Part shown: piece after piece, positions 18,363 to 25,493 of the stretch | Layout: each line of letters opens with the position of its first letter | Position numbering within the stretch: position 1 is the stretch's first letter | NCBI RefSeq assembly: GCF_021729885.1 | Contig: NZ_CP063401.1 | Coordinates: 2,410,501-2,474,500, forward strand | Direction of reading: 5' to 3' | DNA: 64,000 nucleotides | Origin: Devosia sp. SL43 | GTDB lineage: Bacteria > Pseudomonadota > Alphaproteobacteria > Rhizobiales > Devosiaceae | Notes under the pieces: model-generated | Databases searched by the model: none | What the model was told of the DNA's origin: nothing | Seen by the model: the letters and a program-made list of their open reading frames with translations, nothing else | Made by a program: the position numbers and the translations under genes

Positions 18363-19394
18363 TCACACCACCTTGTGGTTGAATTCGCGCCAGGTGCGGA
18401 TCAGCACCGGCATGAGGAGGACGATCACGCCGGCAATGGTCAGCACCGAAGTGGCGCCGGCCGAACCGAAGAGCTGGGCATCTCCCGAGAGATCGTTGAA
18501 GATCAGCCAGCTCAACGAGGTCGCATTGGCCTCGGCGGAGAAGCCGACGATCGGCTCGAACACGCGGAAATTGTCCATCAGCTGCACCAGCGCCACGAAG
18601 GTCGCGAGCGGCGCCAGATGCGGGATGATGACGTAGCGGATGCGCTCCCAGCGCGAGGCGCCGTCGATCATCGCCGATTCCAGCGTGTCGCCCGGCACGG
18701 TCTGGAGGCCCGCATAGAACACCACGAAGCTGAAGGGTGCATTGGTCCAGACGCCATAGAATAGCAGCGACGCCCACGTCAGCACCGGCGAGGCGCGCAG
18801 TGACAGGGTCGGGTCATTGAACAGGTTCTGCAGGCTGGCGCCGATGATGCCATTGGCCTGGATCATCCAGTAGAGGATCAGCGAGCCCACCAGCGGCGTG
18901 ATGATCATCGGCAGCAGAGAGAAGAAGATCACTGGTCCCTTGATCATCTTGGGGATGGCATTGACTGCCAGCGCGATGACAAAGCCCAGGCCCATGGCCA
19001 GCGGCGTTACCACGAAGCAGAACACCAGCGTGAAGGCCAGGGCCTTGTAGAAGGGGAGGTTGTAGATGCGGGCGACGACATCCCCGAAGCCGCTATTGCT
19101 GGACAGGATGGCGCCGATCTCGTTGACGGCAAGATGGCCGCGATTCAGATAGGTGCCGAAGCCGTTGAACTGGCCCATCGGCTGCTCGGCCTGCAACTGC
19201 GCCATGGCGGCGCTATTGACCTGCATTTCCTTGGTGCAGCCACCGAACGGCTGGCAGTTCTCAACCTCGACCATCACCCGCGGATGCTCGACATGAAAAC
19301 TCTGCACCACCACCGAGACAATCGGCAGCGCGATGAACAACACCATCGCAATCAGCGAGGGCAGGATGAAGGCAAAGAATGTCTTATGCGGCAT
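18363..19394 (-). CDS. ABC importer permease (MalF type), 343 aa
   Basis: The hydrophobic N-terminus (FFAFILPSLIAMVLFIALPIV) is followed by a periplasmic loop with two Cys (ENCQPFGGCTKE) and then the permease core with the EAA loop VPGDTLESAMIDGASRWERI. The two Cys in the loop may form a disulfide, which is uncommon for this family. The start at 19394 has GAGGGGG 6 bases upstream. It is separated from the binding-protein gene by a 215-bp gap holding an intergenic repeat. Confidence 0.92.
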   Translation of the reverse strand: MPHKTFFAFILPSLIAMVLFIALPIVSVVVQSFHVEHPRVMVEVENCQPFGGCTKEMQVNSAAMAQLQAEQPMGQFNGFGTYLNRGHLAVNEIGAILSSNSGFGDVVARIYNLPFYKALAFTLVFCFVVTPLAMGLGFVIALAVNAIPKMIKGPVIFFSLLPMIITPLVGSLILYWMIQANGIIGASLQNLFNDPTLSLRASPVLTWASLLFYGVWTNAPFSFVVFYAGLQTVPGDTLESAMIDGASRWERIRYVIIPHLAPLATFVALVQLMDNFRVFEPIVGFSAEANATSLSWLIFNDLSGDAQLFGSAGATSVLTIAGVIVLLMPVLIRTWREFNHKVV

Positions 19395-19460
19395 CGAAGC
19401 CCCCTCGGAAGCAAAGCTGGCGAGTATGCACTGAGATCGGTGCGCCGATGTCTCAGTCGA

Positions 19461-19565
19461 CACCCTCCCCCTTGTGGGGAGGGATCAAGGGTGGGGGTGG
19501 TTTGGCCCACAAATCGGGGCTCTCGCCACCCCCTCCCAACCTCGCCCATCGAAAGGGGAGGTGCC
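19461..19565. repeat. GC-rich intergenic mosaic repeat
   Basis: The gap between the binding-protein and permease genes holds stacked CCTCCCC-N-GGGGAGG stem-loops (around 19464-19483) and a second half with CCCCCTCCCAACCTC and AAAGGGGAGGTG. Related sequence recurs at 47480-47720. It is a dispersed intergenic element. Inside an operon it could stabilise the upstream binding-protein mRNA, as REP elements do in malE-malF. Confidence 0.65.
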
Positions 19566-19609
19566 GTCTGGTGGATGCGGCGCGATCACGCCGCATCCGG
19601 ATCGTAAGC

Positions 19610-20848
19610 CTAGAGGAAGCCGCCTTCCTTGGCAGCGGTGTCATAGGCAGCCTTGACGTCGGCCAGAGCCTGTGCGGCGTCTTCTGTGCCGGCCATGAAC
19701 TCGGCCAGTTCGGACGACAAAGCCGTGTGCAGCAGGCCCATATAGGGCTGCATCGGATAGGCACGGGCACCGCCATTGGCGGTAGCGATCACGCCAACGG
19801 CTGCCGGGCCGGGCTCGTAGCCGGCGACCAGCCAGGTGGCGACGGCGGGATTGGCAGCGACCATTTCCGGGCTGATGCCATGCACCATGGCCTGGAACGA
19901 GGCCGCGGCGTCTTCGTCCGAGATGTTCTTGGCGATGGTGAAACCGTCCCACCACAGCGCAACCGCCGGGATCGAACCGCCACCGATGGTCGGCGCAGCG
20001 GCCAGCACGGTGTTGGCGACGACGCCTTCGGCAGCGCCTTCCTCGTCGATGGTGGCGCCAGCGAGCGAGCCCCACTCGACCATCATGGCGGTGTTGCCGG
20101 CTTCATACTCGGCCTTGATGGAATTGGCATCGAAGGTCAGGTAGTCCGGGTCCATATAGGCGGTGAGGGCGCGCATGGTCTCGAGAACCTTGAGCCCATT
20201 CTCATTGTCGATCGCCAGCTCCGCCGAGCCGGGCGCGAAGAAGTCGGCGCCGGTGCCGAGATAGGCGTTGACGAATTCAGCGGCGAGATCCCAGCCTGGC
20301 TTCACCGAAGCGGCGACTGGATATTCCATGGCGCCCGATGCCTTGATGGCTTCGGCTGCCGCGAGGATGTCTTCGTAGGACTTGGGCTCGGCAACGCCAG
20401 CGGCGTCCAGGACGTCCTTGCGGTAGAACAGGTGCTGGGCATTACCCATGAAGGCGATCGCCATCACCTTGCCGTCGATCTTGATTAGCTGGTTAGGTTG
20501 GAGGCTGGCACCATACTTGGCGACCAGATCGTCGAGCGGACGGATCAGGTCGTCGTTCAGCAGTGGCACGATGGAATTGTTGGCGACCACGGCGACGGTA
20601 TATTCAGCCGGGTTGATCGAAAGCGCCGGAACCTGCAGGTTCTTGTGCTCGGCATTCGCATTGGCCGTAACGGTCACGCCATCGGCGGCGCATTCTTCGG
20701 CAGTGGTGTTGACGAGGCGCAGGGCCTCGAAGTCGTTGGACAGGATCCGCACCGAACCGGCGCCTTCGATCCCGCAGTCGGCGAAGGCGGCGCCGGCGGT
20801 GAGGCACAGGACCCCAAGCGATACAGTCGTCTTCAACATTAGCTTCAT
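19610..20848 (-). CDS. ABC importer extracellular solute-binding protein, 412 aa
   Basis: A signal peptide is clear (MKLMLKTTVSLGVLCLTAGAAFA|DCG). The mature part has the family-1 solute-binding pattern, with MAIAFMGNAQHLFYRKDVLDAAG, YEDILAAAEAIKASG and an ANTAMMVEWGSLAG region, close to the maltose/glycerol-phosphate binding class. The N-terminal half also has an NAEHKNLQVPALS region. The ATG at 20848 has AGGAGA 7 bases upstream. It heads the transporter operon, and its promoter region carries two palindromes (21001-21039). Induction with the other units by the LacI-family protein is inferred. Confidence 0.92.
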   Translation of the reverse strand: MKLMLKTTVSLGVLCLTAGAAFADCGIEGAGSVRILSNDFEALRLVNTTAEECAADGVTVTANANAEHKNLQVPALSINPAEYTVAVVANNSIVPLLNDDLIRPLDDLVAKYGASLQPNQLIKIDGKVMAIAFMGNAQHLFYRKDVLDAAGVAEPKSYEDILAAAEAIKASGAMEYPVAASVKPGWDLAAEFVNAYLGTGADFFAPGSAELAIDNENGLKVLETMRALTAYMDPDYLTFDANSIKAEYEAGNTAMMVEWGSLAGATIDEEGAAEGVVANTVLAAAPTIGGGSIPAVALWWDGFTIAKNISDEDAAASFQAMVHGISPEMVAANPAVATWLVAGYEPGPAAVGVIATANGGARAYPMQPYMGLLHTALSSELAEFMAGTEDAAQALADVKAAYDTAAKEGGFL

Positions 20849-21000
20849 GAAAGTTCTCCTGACGGCTGAACGGCGCTCACTGGGCCAGATGCGCCTGCCA
20901 TCCCCTGTTGTCGTTACGCTCCCGCGGCTGGCGTGATCCAAGCTCAACTTTCGACCGGCGCCAGCCTTTTGTCTTCCGCACGTCACAATTCGTAGCAGGC

Positions 21001-21016
21001 CTGCATACGAATGCAA
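21001..21016. promoter_or_regulatory. LacI-type operator, site D1
   Basis: CTGCATACGAATGCAA matches the palindrome TTGCATACGTATGCAA at 14 of 16 positions. It overlaps the left arm of the longer inverted repeat at 21012-21051. Confidence 0.65.
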
Positions 21017-21051
21017 CACACTTTTGCATGCGTATGCAAAAGTGTGTTGCA
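21012..21051. promoter_or_regulatory. 40-bp palindrome containing LacI-type operator site D2
   Basis: TGCAACACACTTTTGCAT and its exact reverse complement flank GCGT: two perfect 18-bp arms. The centre (21024-21039, TTGCATGCGTATGCAA) is the LacI-type operator with one base changed. It lies about 165-200 bp upstream of the binding-protein start. The long arms exceed what one LacI dimer needs, so a second regulator or a stem-loop in the leader is possible. Confidence 0.75.
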
Positions 21052-21117
21052 CCGACTGTGTCGCCTTGGATCAGCGAGGCGCGCCACCGGCTCGCTTGGG
21101 GCCGAAAGTCCGGCAGA

Positions 21118-21633
21118 CTAGCAGCAGCCCGCTGCCTTCAGCGATGGCGCGCAGCAGGCTGCAGCCCCAGCCTGCTGCGCACGGTGCCGCGGCTTGCAGA
21201 TGGCGGCTCGAACACCCAGCGTCAGGATCGCAGAATCCTCGGCGATGGCCAGGTCCGCAATATCGAAAACCTTCATGGCCTCGCCAGGCTGGCCGATCTC
21301 GATGGTGAGCCGGGCGTCGTGGTCAAGGCGTACCTTCCTGTCCACTTGCGCCAGAATGCTGCGGAACTTGCCGGCCGTCATCATTGGCCGGTCGTCCGTT
21401 GCCGGGATATCTTCGACCTGCAGCACCGTTTCCTGCCAGGCATCGGGATTGCCGCCGCAGTCGAGGGTCACAAACGATCCGGCCTTTACCTCTGTGACAT
21501 GGTAGCCGGCCTGTACGACCCGGCCATCATAGGCAATCGACAATGCCTTCTCGTCATGACCCTCCAGCCGGGCCAGCACGGCAGCAAGCGTGGATTCAAC
21601 TTCCTGAAAGGGAGTGGTTGCAAGCGCGTTCAT
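21118..21633 (-). CDS. DUF6428-type protein of arsenic clusters, 171 aa
   Basis: A soluble protein without membrane segments. Its sequence (ALSIAYDGRVVQAGYHVTEVKAG, SFVTLDCGGNPDAWQETVLQ, GKFRSILAQV) and its position divergent from arsR match the DUF6428 group commonly seen beside arsR genes. The C-terminus is Cys-rich (ACCAPSLKAAGCC), which suggests thiol or arsenite binding. Biochemical function is unknown. It is divergent from arsR across 41 bp with a shared operator-like palindrome. Confidence 0.75.
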   Translation of the reverse strand: MNALATTPFQEVESTLAAVLARLEGHDEKALSIAYDGRVVQAGYHVTEVKAGSFVTLDCGGNPDAWQETVLQVEDIPATDDRPMMTAGKFRSILAQVDRKVRLDHDARLTIEIGQPGEAMKVFDIADLAIAEDSAILTLGVRAAICKPRHRAQQAGAAACCAPSLKAAGCC

Positions 21634-21651
21634 GTTCGGATATCCGTTGTT

Positions 21652-21665
21652 TCAATAATCATTGA
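21652..21665. promoter_or_regulatory. Candidate ArsR operator
   Basis: TCAATAATCATTGA (arms TCAAT/ATTGA, 4-base spacer) is in the 41-bp gap between the divergent DUF6428 and arsR genes. Its size and AT-rich arms fit ArsR/SmtB operators, and its position would let ArsR control both directions. Confidence 0.55.
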
Positions 21666-21674
21666 GATATTGAG

Positions 21675-22043
21675 ATGAAATTGGACGAACCGCAAGCCCT
21701 TGATGCCTTTGGCGCCCTGTCGCAGGAGACACGGCTCCGCATGGTGCGCGTCTTGGTGCAGGCCGGACCCTCCGGATTGGCGGCCGGCGCCGTCGGCGAC
21801 GCCGTTGGCGCGTCATCCTCCAGCGCCTCGTTCCACCTTGCACATCTGGAGCGCGCGGGCCTCGTCGCCTCGCGCCGCGAATCCCGCTCCATCATCTACA
21901 CCGCGAACTTCGAGGGCCTCGGCGCCCTGGTCGAGTTCCTGATGCGCGACTGCTGCTCCGGCCACCCCGAAATTTGCGCGCCCGCGGCCGCCGTCGCTGC
22001 CCAATGCACCCCAGCCCAGAAGGAGACCGCCTGTGCCTGCTGA
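21675..22043 (+). CDS. arsR: ArsR-family arsenite-responsive repressor, 122 aa
   Basis: A winged-helix ArsR/SmtB protein: FGALSQETRLRMVRVL at the start and the recognition region ASSSSASFHLAHLERAGLV. The C-terminus has a Cys-Cys at 93-94 and Cys101 (RDCCSGHPEIC), resembling the three-Cys As(III) site described for the Acidithiobacillus ferrooxidans type ArsR, plus further Cys at the tail (QCTPAQKETACAC). It overlaps the next gene by 11 bp. It probably represses the whole arsenic operon and the divergent DUF6428 gene. Confidence 0.93.
   Translation: MKLDEPQALDAFGALSQETRLRMVRVLVQAGPSGLAAGAVGDAVGASSSSASFHLAHLERAGLVASRRESRSIIYTANFEGLGALVEFLMRDCCSGHPEICAPAAAVAAQCTPAQKETACAC
22020..22025 (+). promoter_or_regulatory. 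Ribosome binding site deciding a GTG start for arsC
   Basis: AAGGAG lies 7 bases before the GTG at 22033, inside the 3' end of arsR. No ATG with comparable spacing exists, so the GTG is taken as the start. Confidence 0.7.
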
Positions 22044-22566
22044 TGACCGCATCTACAACGTCCTGTTCCTCTGCACCGGGAATTCTGCCCGCTCGATCCT
22101 GGGTGAAGCCATTCTCAACCACGTCGGCCAGGGCCGTTTCCGCGCCTTCTCGGCGGGCTCGACGCCGAAAGGGGCCGTCCATCCGATGACGCTGGAGACC
22201 CTCGCCAAGGTCGGCATCCCCACCGATGGTCTGCGCTCCAAGGCCTGGGACGAATTCGCCCTGCCCGGCGCGCCCCAAATGGATTTCATCTTCACCGTTT
22301 GCGACAACGCGGCCGGCGAGACCTGCCCCTACTGGCCCGGCCAGCCAATGACCGCCCATTGGGGCATCGAAGACCCGGCGGCCGTTGAGGGCCCCGAGTT
22401 CAAGCAGCGCGCGGCGTTCGAAGATGCTCTGCGTTATCTCCGCAACCGCATCGGCGCGTTCACCAACCTGCCGCTGGCCAGCATCGACCGCATGGCCCTG
22501 AACTCGAAACTCGAGGGCATCGGCGCCATGGACGGCACCACCACCAAGTCATCGAACGTTGCCTGA
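22033..22566 (+). CDS. arsC: Arsenate reductase, low-molecular-weight phosphatase type, 177 aa
   Basis: This enzyme reduces As(V) to As(III) with thioredoxin-type thiols. The phosphatase-like loop CTGNSARS (C14-x5-R20) and the general fold (FSAGSTPKGAVHPMTLETL, FIFTVCDNAAGETCPYWPG, HWGIEDPAA) are typical, and the VCDN...C cysteines match the relay residues of this class. GTG start with AAGGAG upstream. It is translationally coupled to arsR. The exporter partner is probably AqpS and/or the MFS protein downstream. Confidence 0.92.
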   Translation: MPADDRIYNVLFLCTGNSARSILGEAILNHVGQGRFRAFSAGSTPKGAVHPMTLETLAKVGIPTDGLRSKAWDEFALPGAPQMDFIFTVCDNAAGETCPYWPGQPMTAHWGIEDPAAVEGPEFKQRAAFEDALRYLRNRIGAFTNLPLASIDRMALNSKLEGIGAMDGTTTKSSNVA

Positions 22567-22644
22567 TGCTGGTGTCGATTTCGTTCCGGCGAATGACTGG
22601 TCGCTGGGTCGTCGCGCTTCCCAATGCTGGAAAGACCGCTCCAG

Positions 22645-23343
22645 ATGAGTGACCTGCCACGCCGTCTCGTTGCCGAAGCCCTCGGCACCGCTCTTCTGGT
22701 TGCGACCGTGGTGGGGTCGGGCATCATGGCCGAAACGTTGACCACTGACACCGCGCTGGCCTTGCTGGCCAACACGATCGCCACAGGGGCCATTCTCGTC
22801 GTGCTTATCAGCACGCTCGGCCCGGTTTCGGGAGCACACTTCAATCCGGCGGTGTCGCTGATTTTCGCTCTACGCCGGGATCTGCCACATCGCGACGCCG
22901 GGCTCTACGCCATCGTGCAGGTCATCGGCGGCATTGCCGGTGCCGTCGTCGCCCACGCCATGTTTGCGCTGCCCCTGCTCCAGGCCTCCACAAGGGTCCG
23001 CACGGGAGGGGCACAATGGTTCTCGGAAGGCGTGGCTGCCTTCGGTCTCGTTGCCATCATCCTTGCGGGGATCCGCTTCGAGCGGAAGGCGGTGCCGATG
23101 CTGGTCGGCCTCTATATCACCGCCGCCTACTGGTTCACCGCCTCGACCTCGTTCGCCAATCCGGCGGTCGCCATCGCCCGCTCGTTCACTGACACCTTCT
23201 CGGGCATTCGCCCGCTCGACCTGCCGGGTTTCATCGCAGCTCAACTGGCCGGCGCCCTCGTCGCGCTCGCGCTGATGTCGTGGCTGCTGCGGGCACCAGC
23301 CGGCAGTGACCTCCCTATCAATCCGGAAGACACATCCCCATGA
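22645..23343 (+). CDS. aqpS: Aquaglyceroporin of arsenic cluster, 232 aa
   Basis: A MIP-family channel with both pore loops: NPA in HFNPAVSL and NPA in FANPAVAIARS, plus six hydrophobic helices. In rhizobial ars operons an aqpS replaces the arsB pump and lets arsenite made by ArsC leave by diffusion, which fits its place between two arsC genes. The start at 22645 is uncertain: GGAAAG is 12 bases upstream, and an ATG at 22624 would add seven residues. Its stop overlaps the next start (ATGA). Confidence 0.88.
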   Translation: MSDLPRRLVAEALGTALLVATVVGSGIMAETLTTDTALALLANTIATGAILVVLISTLGPVSGAHFNPAVSLIFALRRDLPHRDAGLYAIVQVIGGIAGAVVAHAMFALPLLQASTRVRTGGAQWFSEGVAAFGLVAIILAGIRFERKAVPMLVGLYITAAYWFTASTSFANPAVAIARSFTDTFSGIRPLDLPGFIAAQLAGALVALALMSWLLRAPAGSDLPINPEDTSP

Positions 23344-23762
23344 CCGTCACCATCTACCACAACCCGGACTGCGGCACCTCCCGCAACACGCTGGCCATGA
23401 TCCGGCAAAGCGGGGTCGAGCCAGTCGTCATCGAATATCTGAAGACGCCGCCAGACCGCGCCCGCATTATCGCACTGGTGACCGCAGCAGGCCTGACCCT
23501 GCGGCAGGCGATCCGCCAGAAGGATACGCCCTATGAGTCGCTCGGGCTGGCGGACACCACCGTATCCGATGACGCACTACTCGATGCCATCGGCATGCAT
23601 CCCATCCTGCTCAACCGTCCGCTTGTCGAAACGACCCTGGGCACGCGCCTCTGCCGCCCCTCCGAGGTCGTGCTGGATATCCTCGAAAACTCCAATATCG
23701 GCCCCTTCACTAAGGAAGATGGCGAAGTCATCATCGACGCCGGGGGCAAACGCCTTGTCTGA
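23340..23762 (+). CDS. arsC: Arsenate reductase, glutaredoxin-dependent (ArsC/Spx type), 140 aa
   Basis: A thioredoxin-fold enzyme of the E. coli R773 ArsC type: NPDCGTSRNTL with the catalytic Cys at residue 11, TPPDRARI, and the C-terminal half with LLNRPLVET and LCRPSEVV giving the arsenate-binding arginines. It is unrelated to the first arsC, so the cluster has two convergent solutions to the same reaction. It overlaps aqpS by ATGA, so it belongs to the same operon. Confidence 0.92.
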   Translation: MTVTIYHNPDCGTSRNTLAMIRQSGVEPVVIEYLKTPPDRARIIALVTAAGLTLRQAIRQKDTPYESLGLADTTVSDDALLDAIGMHPILLNRPLVETTLGTRLCRPSEVVLDILENSNIGPFTKEDGEVIIDAGGKRLV

Positions 23763-23763
23763 T

Positions 23764-23868
23764 CTGCGCATCAACCGCAGCGTGGCCGGGTACCTGACGT
23801 CCCGCTACAGCGCACGCAAAGAGGCCGCAGGCAAACTCGAGGAGCGGGTCGGCCTCAAGGCGATCTGA
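23764..23868 (+). pseudogene. arsH: Remnant of arsH (C-terminal fragment)
   Basis: Directly after arsC, in another frame, 34 codons read LRINRSVAGYLTSRYSARKE... and end ...VGLKAI before a TGA. By recall this matches the extreme C-terminus of ArsH (the ...YLTDRYSERKESAEEL..RV..(K/R)SI tail). No ArsH flavodoxin core or start codon precedes it, since that DNA is arsC. The simplest reading is that a deletion joined arsC to the tail of a former arsH, the usual last gene of aqpS-type operons. Could be checked by alignment. Confidence 0.6.
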
Positions 23869-23874
23869 CAATCC

Positions 23875-25089
23875 ATGCCTGCCACCACCCATTCCAACGC
23901 CGCCGCCATCTGGGCGCTCGGCGTTACGCAGGTTATCGGCTACGGCACGCTCTATTACAGCTTCAGCATTCTGGCTCCTGCCATCGCGGCGGAGTTCCGT
24001 GTTGCGGTCGAATGGATCTATGGATCGATCTCGCTGGCCCTGCTGGCCGGCGGGCTCATCTCGCCCTTTGCCGGAGCACTGGCCGACAAGCACGGCGCCG
24101 CGCGCGTTCTGTCGATCGGCTCGATCGCGGCTGCGGCATCACTGGTGGTGTGCGGACTGGCGAGCAGCGCCTTTCTGTTTCTTGCCGGCCTGATCCTCGT
24201 CGAGTTGGCATCCGCCTTTGTGCTCTACTCGACCGCCTTCGCGCTGCTGGCCCAGACCACGGGAACACAGGCGCAGCGCAGCATCACCTATCTGACCCTG
24301 ATCGCCGGCTTCGCCTCGACACTCTTCTGGCCGCTGACGACCTGGATGCTGCAATCGCTCGACTGGCATCAGGTCTATTTCGTCTTCGCCGCCATGCATC
24401 TGCTGGGATGCCTGCCATTGCACCTGTGGTTGACCCGCTTCGCGCGGATCGCGGCCACGCGTCCGGTGGAAACCTCCACGCCGCCGCCGTTGACAAGCTC
24501 CGCTTCGGGCAAATTCACCTTCATCCTCGTGGTCATCGGCTTCTCACTTGCCGGCTTCGTCTCCGCAGCGACGCTTTTCCACCTCGTGCCGCTGCTGGCC
24601 GTGCTCGGACTTGGCACCAGCGGGGTGCTGGTCGCGTCACTGTTTGGCCCGGCCCAGGTTACCAGCAGGTTGGTCAACATGGCCTTCGGCAAGGACTTGC
24701 CCGCGCCGACGCTGGCGGTGATTTCCGCCGTGTTGATGCCATGCGCCCTGGTCGTGCTTGCCCTCACGGCCCCCTCGATCGCGGGCGCCGTTGGTTTCGC
24801 GGTCATCTTCGGGCTCGGCAGCGGGCTTTTCAGCATCGTATCGGGCACTTTGCCGCTTGCCCTCTTCGGCAAGGCGGGGTTCGGCAGGCGACTGGGCTGG
24901 ATCAGTCTGGGACGTCTCGGCGTAGCAGCCGTTGCGCCGTTTGCGCTGTCGGTTGCCTTGGGCGCGACAGGCCCCCGCGTCTCGGTCTGGATGCTCGCTG
25001 CCGCGGGTCTCGCCTGTGTCGCGGTATTCGCCGATATATGGCGCCGCTTCAGGACATCATCCAGTCCCACAGGACTTGATGTCTACTGA
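23875..25089 (+). CDS. MFS transporter, probable arsenical exporter, 404 aa
   Basis: Twelve hydrophobic segments are evident, with the MFS loop 2-3 motif as GALADKHGAARVLS. The start of the protein (ALGVTQVIGYGTLYYSFSILAP) is typical of the MFS group found in proteobacterial ars operons; ArsK-like efflux is possible but the symbol is withheld. It starts 7 bp after the arsH remnant and is co-oriented with the ars genes. The ribosome binding site is weak (AAGG 13 bases upstream). Confidence 0.8.
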   Translation: MPATTHSNAAAIWALGVTQVIGYGTLYYSFSILAPAIAAEFRVAVEWIYGSISLALLAGGLISPFAGALADKHGAARVLSIGSIAAAASLVVCGLASSAFLFLAGLILVELASAFVLYSTAFALLAQTTGTQAQRSITYLTLIAGFASTLFWPLTTWMLQSLDWHQVYFVFAAMHLLGCLPLHLWLTRFARIAATRPVETSTPPPLTSSASGKFTFILVVIGFSLAGFVSAATLFHLVPLLAVLGLGTSGVLVASLFGPAQVTSRLVNMAFGKDLPAPTLAVISAVLMPCALVVLALTAPSIAGAVGFAVIFGLGSGLFSIVSGTLPLALFGKAGFGRRLGWISLGRLGVAAVAPFALSVALGATGPRVSVWMLAAAGLACVAVFADIWRRFRTSSSPTGLDVY

Positions 25090-25113
25090 ACCTGGAACTC
25101 TTGAGGCAGTGAA

Positions 25114-25203
25114 TGGCGGAGAGAGAGGGATTCGAACCCCCGATGGAGTTGCCCCCATGCCGCATTTCGAGTGCGGTGCATTCAACCACTCTGCCATCTC
25201 TCC
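25114..25203 (-). tRNA. tRNA-Ser(CGA)
   Basis: The minus strand gives a 90-base tRNA. The acceptor arms GGAGAGA/TCTCTCC pair, followed by discriminator G and an encoded CCA. The T-arm holds GGTTCGAATCC. The anticodon stem-loop CCGCA-CTCGAAA-TGCGG places CGA at 34-36 (codon UCG). The long variable arm (GGGGGCAACTCC region) is the class II feature of serine tRNAs. Confidence 0.95.
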
Positions 25204-25493
25204 GCAGATCGAAACGGACACCCTGGCGGGTGCCGGCTGGTCGACACGGGCGGGCTTATGACATAGCATTCGATGTGTCGCAACACCCTCGGGCAATATG
25301 CGCACATTGAGTGACCGCTAGTTGTGACAGTTCCTCCCCTGTTCCTTTTCGGCAGCGCGCGCGGCTCCGATATTCTTGCGGCCGTGGTCGAACGGGCGCG
25401 GGGCGCTAGCAGTCACATTTTCGTTGGTGGTGAACCTCCGTCATCAGCGATGCGTTCGTTGAACGCATAATTGGACGCAAAGGGAGAACTCGA
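25204..25493. other. Intergenic region between tRNA-Ser and the metallo-hydrolase
   Basis: No convincing gene is present. It must contain the promoters of the tRNA (minus) and of the hydrolase (plus). A perfect 8-bp hairpin ATGCGTTC-GTT-GAACGCAT lies at 25450-25468, 26 bases before the hydrolase start. A purine-rich ribosome binding site AGGGAGA (25481-25487) supports the TTG start at 25494. Confidence 0.5.

Noticed and set aside
23533..23763. Plus-strand frame overlapping the second arsC as an independent gene
   Set aside because: Only its last 34 codons, past the arsC stop, show recognisable (ArsH-like) sequence; the rest is a shadow of arsC.
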